From NCBI RefSeq assembly GCF_002237645.1, contig NZ_MJUZ01000007.1, positions 1 to 64,000 on the forward strand: 64,000 nt of DNA. Reading direction: 5' to 3'. The notes beneath the pieces are model-generated. The model was given only the letters and a program-made list of their open reading frames with translations. It did not search any database and was not told the DNA's origin. The DNA comes from Desulfovibrio sp. MES5 (GTDB lineage: Bacteria; Desulfobacterota; Desulfovibrionia; Desulfovibrionales; Desulfovibrionaceae). A program made the position numbers and the translations under genes. Shown in pieces: positions 15,323 through 21,044 of the stretch (the stretch's first letter is position 1; every line of letters begins with the position of its first letter).

Positions 15323-17026
15323 ATGATTCGCTCTAAAGACATCCTCAACTGCCTGCCCCTGCTGGCGTCCGTGTTGGGCGACCAGTACGGGGTGCAGGTA
15401 CGTATTGGTGGCAATGAAGCCTGCACCAATGGCAAGGTCATCTATTTGCCTGCATTGCCTATGGATTGTGAACCGGAATTGTTGGCCCGGGCCAAAGGTT
15501 TTTGTGACCACGAGGCGGCCCATATAAGGCACACGGACTTTGCTGCACTCAAAGCTGCCAAGCTTGATCCTGTAACCTTCAACCTCTTCAATTGCCTGGA
15601 AGATTGGCGTGTAGAAAAGAAGTTGTCGGCGATCTTTCCTGGATGCCGACAAAATTTGAACTGGCTGATCCGACGATTCTTTGTGGAACAGGCACAGCCA
15701 AGGGCCGGGGGTGATTCCCCGGCCCTTGCTGTTTTGGACTATGTGCTGTTGACCGTTCGGGCCTGGGACGTGGAAGAGGTGAACATGCCACGCATGGCAG
15801 CAGCAGATGCGCTATGCCAGTATTTCCCCGGCCTGAAGGAAATGCTGGATGCCACCTTAGTCAAAGTCCGCATACATTGTCCTGACACTGCTTCCACCAT
15901 CGCTTATGCTCGTCAATTGGCCCAGAGCATCCGGCAATGGGAACCGCAACCGCAGACAGAAAGCGACGAAAACAACGTGCAAAAAGGAGGAAGCAAGCCC
16001 AATACCAACAAGGGGCGGCGCAAAGGCCACGCTTCAGGGGCGCAAGAAGGACACGGATATGGTGTCGCCCACAGCGGTTCTGCCCCTCAATCAGAGCAAA
16101 ATCCCACGCCCGGTTGTGCTTCTCAAACGCAACAGCCCACGGCCCACAGCAGGGCCAAGGATCAACTCGCAGCCCTGTTCCACGCCGAGGCGCAAGACCT
16201 GCCGCAAGCCCTGGGGGATATTCTTTCAGGGGCCCTTACACGTTGTCAGGCAGAATCAGCCTATGAAACTGTTACGGTTGCCGTGGAGGGTTTTCGTCCA
16301 TCGGAGGCCTTGCCGGAGGCCCAAAAGCAGCAAGCTCTTAAGGCCAGTATTGCCCTGCGCACACGCCTTCAGGGTCTTTTGCAGGCTCAGACACAAAAGC
16401 GGTGCAGCATCGGGCGGCGCGGGGCATTGCATCCCGGCTCGCTCCATCGGCTGCAAACAGGCAATCCGCGCATTTTCCGCAGGGAGGCGGAACAAGGTGG
16501 CCTCAACACTGCTGTGCATATCCTGCTGGACGTCAGCGGCAGTATGAGCGGCACTCCCATCGTTCTGGCAAAGCAGGCGTGCTTTGCTGTGGCAAAAGCA
16601 CTGGAAAATATCCGGGGCGTCAACCCAGCGGTCACGGCTTTTCCGGCTATGGCTTCCACAAGTTCTGTATTCCCCATCATGAGGCATGGTCAAAAGATAC
16701 CGGATAACTTCGACATAAATGCCTCTGGCGGTACGCCACTTGATGCGGCCTTGTGGTGGGTTATGCAGACAATGCTGTTCCTCAAGGAGCAAAGAAAAAT
16801 CATCCTCGTCATTACAGACGGAATACCCGATAGCACACACGCAGCAACCCATGCTGTAACCGTAGCGCAAAAGCTTGGTTTTGAGGTGTATGGCCTTGGC
16901 ATCTGCAATGAACACATCGCCCACCTGCTGCCACAGACCAGCCGGGTTATTAACGATATTCCCAATCTGGCGCCCGTCATGTTTGACATGCTTCAGACCG
17001 CCCTACTCAAAGGCGGTGCGGCATGA
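15323..17026 (+). CDS. HExxH metallopeptidase-like protein with C-terminal von Willebrand A domain (CobT-like)
   Basis: 567 residues. Near the N-terminus, CDHEAAHIRHTDF carries HEAAH (63–67), a zinc-peptidase HExxH, followed by CLEDWRVEKK (91–100) whose Glu93 or Glu98 could be the third ligand. Residues 205–290 are a low-complexity polar linker. Residues 395–560 form a VWA domain with a complete metal-ion site: DVSGS (403–407), Thr471 in GGTPLD and Asp499 in ITDG. CobT-like VWA proteins work with MoxR-like ATPases; here the ATPase is encoded upstream in the same series. A protease regulated or remodelled by the ATPase is one reading. The start ATG has GAGG six bases upstream. Confidence 0.82.
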   Translation: MIRSKDILNCLPLLASVLGDQYGVQVRIGGNEACTNGKVIYLPALPMDCEPELLARAKGFCDHEAAHIRHTDFAALKAAKLDPVTFNLFNCLEDWRVEKKLSAIFPGCRQNLNWLIRRFFVEQAQPRAGGDSPALAVLDYVLLTVRAWDVEEVNMPRMAAADALCQYFPGLKEMLDATLVKVRIHCPDTASTIAYARQLAQSIRQWEPQPQTESDENNVQKGGSKPNTNKGRRKGHASGAQEGHGYGVAHSGSAPQSEQNPTPGCASQTQQPTAHSRAKDQLAALFHAEAQDLPQALGDILSGALTRCQAESAYETVTVAVEGFRPSEALPEAQKQQALKASIALRTRLQGLLQAQTQKRCSIGRRGALHPGSLHRLQTGNPRIFRREAEQGGLNTAVHILLDVSGSMSGTPIVLAKQACFAVAKALENIRGVNPAVTAFPAMASTSSVFPIMRHGQKIPDNFDINASGGTPLDAALWWVMQTMLFLKEQRKIILVITDGIPDSTHAATHAVTVAQKLGFEVYGLGICNEHIAHLLPQTSRVINDIPNLAPVMFDMLQTALLKGGAA

Positions 17027-17115
17027 TGGTACCCTTGGACTATTGCCGCTGGAGTCCGGCACGGCCCAATCCAACATTTTTCACCCACAACCGGCGGCGC
17101 ATCCCGCGTTGCTGA
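17023..17115 (+). CDS. Possible 30-residue basic peptide coupled to the VWA gene
   Basis: An ATG overlaps the VWA stop codon as ATGA and opens a 30-codon frame with several arginines (ending RRRIPRC). No relative is recognised and no independent ribosome site exists; it would depend on coupled translation. It may be chance. Confidence 0.25.
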   Translation: MMVPLDYCRWSPARPNPTFFTHNRRRIPRC

Positions 17116-17131
17116 CACTCAAGGAGGCTGT

Positions 17132-17203
17132 ATGAATCCACTGGCATGGATACCTGTTGCTATTGCTGTGTTGCAGGTCATCAAGGAAAACTGGGACGAT
17201 TAA
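17132..17203 (+). CDS. 23-residue hydrophobic peptide
   Basis: ATG preceded by AAGGAGG six bases upstream, one of the best ribosome sites in this block. The peptide MNPLAWIPVAIAVLQVIKEN (first 20 residues) is a single hydrophobic helix with a short acidic tail, so it is probably membrane-inserted. No family is recognised. Its place after the VWA gene and before another tiny membrane protein suggests a small accessory role. Confidence 0.5.
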   Translation: MNPLAWIPVAIAVLQVIKENWDD

Positions 17204-17220
17204 CCGGCAGAATAGTTGGT

Positions 17221-17250
17221 GCAGGAGGCGGGATAATTCCCGCCTCCTGC
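17221..17250 (+). terminator. Perfect 13-bp stem-loop
   Basis: GCAGGAGGCGGGA (17221–17233) pairs perfectly with 17238–17250 around a TAAT loop. There is no downstream T-run, so it may be a processing or RNA-stability element rather than a terminator. It shares the GGCGGGA/TCCCGCC core with the hairpin at 17459–17488. Confidence 0.5.
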
Positions 17251-17278
17251 ATTTACGCAACTGAAAAGGAGAATAACA

Positions 17279-17440
17279 ATGAGCAATAAATGGGTATTTA
17301 TAGGTGGCATACTCGCTGGTGTCGCAGGGGTATTCACTGCGGCGGCGATTTCTATGGAACTGGAGGGTCGGCAAAGCGGCACCCGTGACACAGTGGATGA
17401 ACCTGAAACGCTGGCCTTGCCTGAAAGCGAAGGCATGTAG
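17279..17440 (+). CDS. 53-residue single-pass membrane protein
   Basis: The ATG at 17279 has AAAAGGAG eight bases upstream. Residues 5–24 (WVFIGGILAGVAGVFTAAAI) form one membrane-spanning helix, preceded by a Lys. The remaining ~28 residues are acidic and polar and would be a soluble tail. It is bracketed by two strong hairpins. No family is recognised. It is the last gene of the block before the IS110-type element. Confidence 0.6.
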   Translation: MSNKWVFIGGILAGVAGVFTAAAISMELEGRQSGTRDTVDEPETLALPESEGM

Positions 17441-17458
17441 AGGGCTACAGTCTGATTG

Positions 17459-17488
17459 CAGGGCGGGAGTTTTTTATATCCCGCCCTG
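17459..17488 (+). terminator. Stem-loop with T-rich loop after the membrane protein gene
   Basis: CAGGGCGGGA (17459–17468) pairs with TCCCGCCCTG (17479–17488). The loop contains six T. The element closes the plus-strand series and may terminate or stabilise the transcript. Confidence 0.5.
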
Positions 17489-17516
17489 TTTGCATGGACA
17501 GAGATTAGCTGATGGG

Positions 17517-18934
17517 ATGGCCTCGCCCGAACAAATCAGGCATGCATAGGTAAAGCAAACAACCCTGCAAAGGAGACCATCCCATGAGCGAGATTACTCT
17601 GATCGGCATCGACCTGGCAAAGAACATTTTTCGCATCAACTGCTTGGATGAAAACGGCAAGCGCGTCATGAACAAAAATCTGCACCGGGAAAGCGTTGTT
17701 CAATTTTTTGCGTCGCTATCCGAATGTACAGTGGCCATGGAAGCCTGCGCAAGTTCCCATTACTGGGGACGCACCATGAAATCTCTCGGGCATACGGTCA
17801 AGCTCATTCATCCGCGTTACGTTACGCCATACCGCCTCGGCGACAAGAATGATGCCAAGGATGCCGCGGCCATCTGTGCAGCCGCGCAACGTCCGGATAT
17901 GCGTTTCGTCCGGTTGCGCTCGCAACGCCAGTCGGACATCCAGGGCTTGCACAGGGTCCGTGAAGGACTTGTCGCCGAAAGAACCGCGACAATAAACAGG
18001 GTTCGCGCTCTGCTTGCCGAAAACGGCATCGTCATAAAACAAGGATCGACAAATGTATTCTCCGCTTTGCCTGTCATCATCGACGATTATGAAAATAATC
18101 TGTCTGGCATGATGCGACAGCTTTTGCGGATGCAATATGCCCTTCTGCTTGCTCTGCGTGAACAGTTGTCCGAGTTAGGGAAAATGCTGCAAGCACTTGT
18201 AACCCAAGAAGAAGCGTATCATGCAGCTTCCAGGTCTTGGCGTGATAACGGCAACATTACTCGGCTCGGAACTGGGCAACGGTTCCGCCTTCCGTAACGG
18301 TCGCGCTTTTGCTGCTTACTTGGGATTGACTCCCAGACAACACTCAAGCGGCGGGAAAAATGTACTTTTGGGCATCAGCAAGCATGGGAACCGCTATTTG
18401 CGTACCTTGCTGGTCCACGGGGCCAGGACAACGCTACGCTCTATTCTCTTTGGCCGCTCCCCATTTGGTGGAGGCCCGATTGAGGCGTGGGCAACAGAGT
18501 TGCTGAACCGGCGAGGTAAAAACAAAACCATTGTGGCTCTGGCGGGAAAGCTGGCGCGAATGGCGTGGGCCATATTGGCGAAAGGCGTATCTTTCCAAAA
18601 AGCAGCGTGTGCCGCATAGCATTTTTCACGAGCCTTACAGCGTGACATTTTGATGGTGTCGCATGCAAATCTCTCGCCAAACCTAAACAAACACTGATGA
18701 CGAAAACTATTTCCCTCCCGAGGATGTGAGAGTCAAGACGCATGGAATAAACGGTCGGACCTGCTTTCGGAAAACCTGGTGCAGTCCGTGGTCATGAAGA
18801 CCGATTAGCCGATTAGGACCGAAAGCGCGGATTACCCATACTGGCGCGGCGATATCGCCTGATGCCGAATATACGTGTGCATCCGATTTGTTTTTACTTC
18901 ATGAAGAAAGACCTTGACTCCTGGGCGAGGCCAT
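17517..18934 (+). mobile_element. IS110-family (IS1111-type) insertion sequence, frameshifted
   Basis: A 12-bp inverted repeat, ATGGCCTCGCCC at 17517–17528 and GGGCGAGGCCAT at 18923–18934, brackets an IS110-type transposase gene. Subterminal inverted repeats are characteristic of the IS1111 branch, and the ~1.4-kb span fits. True ends lie a few bases outside the repeats and cannot be fixed by eye. The ~300 bp after the transposase (18620–18922) shows no gene, as expected for the non-coding end that specifies the bridge RNA in this family. Confidence 0.75.
17584..18619 (+). pseudogene. IS110-family transposase, disrupted by a frameshift
   Basis: The first frame (17584–~18215) carries the DEDD-type N-terminal domain: IGIDLAKNIFRINCLDENG, MEACASSHYWGR, and KNDAKDAAAICAAAQRP. 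The second frame (from about 18210 to 18619) carries the C-terminal transposase_20 domain: MQLPGLGVITATLLGSELG, FAAYLGLTPRQHSSGGK and GISKHGNRYLRTLL. They differ by one reading frame and join near 18210–18225, where a single extra base (or two missing) would explain the break. IS110 transposases are normally one continuous frame, so this copy is probably inactive unless the break is a sequencing error. The ATG has AAAGGAG eight bases upstream. Confidence 0.82.
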
Positions 18935-19066
18935 ATACGGACAGTAATGAACTTGAATATCAAGCCGACATTAGAAATTAGGCCCGGCTACCAATTCAAT
19001 GTCATAGTCACTAAAGATATGGTGTTTGAACAGCCGTATAGAGCAGGGAGCTAGGAAATGCGATTA
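18935..19066. other. Short intergenic region
   Basis: No gene or clear signal is seen between the IS110-type end and the convergently placed ParE-like toxin gene. Confidence 0.4.
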
Positions 19067-19435
19067 TTACTTATCTCTGTCTCTACTATAAGAAGTAAGC
19101 AAGCGTTCTTTCAAAAGCGAAGAAAAATTGCGCCGCCCATCAGCGATAAGATGGATATGAACTTCATGACTCGCTTTGTGAATTTGATAAAAAATTCGAT
19201 ACGGCGGAACTTGAATCTCCCTGAAAGACAATATGTTTACTCGCCTCAATTCGGGTGGGATCCGCCCTCTATCGGGCAATTCGGACAAGCTGTCTCGCGC
19301 TTGAAGGAATTTGTTCAAAATCGTATCTGCCATGTCCGGGCCTTCTCTGTCAGCAATGAAAGAAACAATATCAGAAATGTCTCTTTTAGCACGGCTCGTA
19401 AAAGAGGAAATCCAAGTTTTCCTACCTATGCTCAT
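19067..19435 (-). CDS. ParE/RelE-family toxin
   Basis: 122 residues from the ATG at 19435, which has GGAG seven bases upstream and overlaps the antitoxin stop by 14 bp. Features of the ParE/RelE fold: an N-terminal SRAKRDISDIVSFIADR helix, a LPDRGRIPPELR loop, FREIQVPPYRIFYQI strands and a final VHIHLIADGRRNF. ParE members poison DNA gyrase and RelE members cut mRNA; the target cannot be told from sequence. The toxin frame continues past the usual end with a basic tail. Confidence 0.83.
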   Translation of the reverse strand: MSIGRKTWISSFTSRAKRDISDIVSFIADREGPDMADTILNKFLQARDSLSELPDRGRIPPELRRVNILSFREIQVPPYRIFYQIHKASHEVHIHLIADGRRNFSSLLKERLLTSYSRDRDK

Positions 19436-19712
19436 TGCGTTTCTCCGCAATCATATTCCGTAGGTCGGCAAAAACTTCGTCAGAGTCATGCAAGTTGCCA
19501 GCCTCTACATCAGCGGAGCTTTCTGCCAGTAGGCGTAACAGGGCAAGGCTTTCCTGCATTTGGTCATATTCTCGTACATTCATTACTACCGCCTTGGCTT
19601 CACCATTTTGTGTAATGATCATAGGATTGCCAGATTCATCAACGGATTCAATAAGTTGCTTGGCGTTATTTTTAAGCCATGAAATAGGCTTTATGTCGGA
19701 ATGAAATTGCAT
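19422..19712 (-). CDS. Phd/YefM-family antitoxin
   Basis: 96 residues. The N-terminal ISWLKNNAKQLIESVDESGN and PMIITQNGEAKAVVMNVREYD are the Phd/YefM DNA-binding fold. The C-terminal acidic part would inhibit the toxin encoded next. GGAGGG lies four bases before the ATG. A near-palindrome at 19738–19751 upstream is a likely operator for autorepression. Confidence 0.88.
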   Translation of the reverse strand: MQFHSDIKPISWLKNNAKQLIESVDESGNPMIITQNGEAKAVVMNVREYDQMQESLALLRLLAESSADVEAGNLHDSDEVFADLRNMIAEKRNEHR

Positions 19713-19737
19713 AGACCCTCCATATGGGAAAAATTAT

Positions 19738-19751
19738 GTCTGAATTTAGAC
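19738..19751 (-). promoter_or_regulatory. Near-palindromic operator candidate for the YefM–ParE pair
   Basis: GTCTGAATTTAGAC is symmetrical at 12 of 14 positions and lies 26 bp upstream of the antitoxin start. On the minus strand it is followed by CATAAT, a plausible -10 box, so antitoxin binding would block the promoter. Confidence 0.45.
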
Positions 19752-19914
19752 TAATCATTGTAGGAAAAGAAATCAAGGATTCTTTGTAAATTCTTTCTGC
19801 GGGACACGCTCCCCAATTTCGCGTCGCCAGACGGCCTCTTTACGAGACTGTCAGAGGTGCTCCCCAAAAATCGGACAGGTGTGATAGCTACTCAACCAGA
19901 CGAGGAGAACACAC

Positions 19915-20199
19915 ATGTCCAAGCGAAAGAATCATGCCCCGGCTTTCAAGGCCCGAGTGGCCCTGACTGCTCTTTCCGGCGATAAGACCATCGCTGAACT
20001 CAGTTCAGAATTCGGCGTTCATCAGACACTCATCCACAAATGGGTGAAGCAGCTCAAGGAGTCGGCCGCGGGCATCTTTGCCGGTGAAATCAAGACCGAA
20101 GAGGCCAGAAAGGAAAAACAACTCCAGGTACTTCATGCCAAAATCGGTCAGCTTACTGTGGAACGAGATTTTTTAGCCGAGGCCTGGGGGAAGCGGTGA
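19915..20199 (+). CDS. IS3-family transposase OrfA
   Basis: 94 residues with an N-terminal helix–turn–helix (FKARVALTALSGDKTIAELS, then FGVHQTLIHKWVKQ) and a C-terminal leucine-rich coiled coil (LQVLHAKIGQLTVERDFL). It binds the IS ends and joins OrfB. Near its end the codons TTT TTA are preceded by T, making the slippery heptamer T TTT TTA (20169–20175). A -1 shift there enters the orfB frame without meeting a stop, giving an OrfAB fusion transposase. OrfA alone ends 24 bases later. Confidence 0.9.
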   Translation: MSKRKNHAPAFKARVALTALSGDKTIAELSSEFGVHQTLIHKWVKQLKESAAGIFAGEIKTEEARKEKQLQVLHAKIGQLTVERDFLAEAWGKR

Positions 20200-21044
20200 G
20201 CGTCTCCCGCAGGCAAAGCATGGTCAATCCGGGCCATGCGCAGCTCAGCGTCGTCCGGCAGTGTCGCCTGCTCAAAGTCGTTCGTTCCAGCTTGTATTAC
20301 GAAAAAGCCGGAGAATCGGCCATAAACCGCACATTGATGCAGGAAATCGACCGGGCTTTCACCGAATGGCCGTTTTTTGGAGTGCGGCAAATGTGCCGCT
20401 ATCTTGTGTCACTGGGGTACTGCGTCGGCAGAAAGCGCGTCCGCCGCCTGATGCGGCTGATGGGGTTCATGGCAATATACCAGAAACCGAAAACCAGCGT
20501 GCCGAACCCGGAGCATAAACGGTACCCCTACCTGTTGCGCGACCTGACCATAGCCCGGAGCAACCAGGTCTGGTGCTCGGATATAACGTACATTCCAATG
20601 CGTAAGGGGTTTCTATACCTGGTCGCCATCATGGACTGGCACAGCCGCAAAGTATTGTCCTGGCGGCTCTCAAACACTATGGAAGCGGATTTTTGCATTG
20701 TGGCCCTGGAAGAAGCCTTGGAAAAATACGGCACACCAGATATCTTCAACACGGATCAGGGTAGTCAGTTTACCAGCGTTGCCTTTACAAACGTCCTGCG
20801 GAACAATGGAATCCGCATCTCCATGGACGGCCGAGGCCGTTGGCTGGACAACGTGTTTATTGAACGTCTCTGGCGCTCGCTCAAATACGAAAATGTGTAT
20901 CTGAACGCTTACGAAACTGGCTCGGAAGCCCGCGAGGGTATCGGCAGATGGATCAGCTTTTACAATCAGACTCGTCCGCACAGCAGCCTGGACGGGACAA
21001 CTCCAGAGCGCTGCTACCATCAGGGACTAGTAAAGGCAGCCTAA
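20196..21044 (+). CDS. IS3-family transposase OrfB (DDE integrase core)
   Basis: 282 residues in the -1 frame relative to orfA, overlapping it by GTGA. The integrase core shows the catalytic triad: Asp in WCSDITYIP, Asp in [11 protein letters not shown] and Glu in [12 protein letters not shown]. An HTH_21-like region ([20 protein letters not shown]) precedes it. The C-terminus, [20 protein letters not shown], is characteristic of the family. It may start independently at the GTG, or be made as an OrfAB fusion by frameshifting. The copy looks intact. Confidence 0.92.
   Translation: MSVSRRQSMVNPGHAQLSVVRQCRLLKVVRSSLYYEKAGESAINRTLMQEIDRAFTEWPFFGVRQMCRYLVSLGYCVGRKRVRRLMRLMGFMAIYQKPKTSVPNPEHKRYPYLLRDLTIARSNQVWCSDITYIPMRKGFLYLVAIMDWHSRKVLSWRLSNTMEADFCIVALEEALEKYGTPDIFNTDQGSQFTSVAFTNVLRNNGIRISMDGRGRWLDNVFIERLWRSLKYENVYLNAYETGSEAREGIGRWISFYNQTRPHSSLDGTTPERCYHQGLVKAA

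Larger units (their letters stand above)
9220..17440 (+). other. Accessory block: recombination pair plus MoxR ATPase / DUF3150 / VWA module
   Basis: These genes run almost continuously on the plus strand between core polysaccharide genes and insertion sequences. They comprise the ERF annealing protein, Cas4-like nuclease, acidic 122-residue protein, MoxR-like ATPase with a WGR-like tail, DUF3150 protein, HExxH–VWA protein and tiny membrane peptides. Two toxin–antitoxin pairs are inserted, one antisense and one in the same direction. No integrase, relaxase or phage structural gene is visible in this block. It could be a replication or recombination module of a larger integrative element or phage now broken up by insertion sequences. 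Confidence 0.6.

Noticed and set aside
15323-17026. Cobalt chelatase subunit CobT by name
   Set aside because: Only the VWA domain is CobT-like; there is no cobalamin gene nearby and the N-terminus carries an HExxH motif instead.
19058-19615. 185-codon plus-strand frame
   Set aside because: It is antisense to the overlapping YefM–ParE pair, which has good ribosome sites and clear family motifs.
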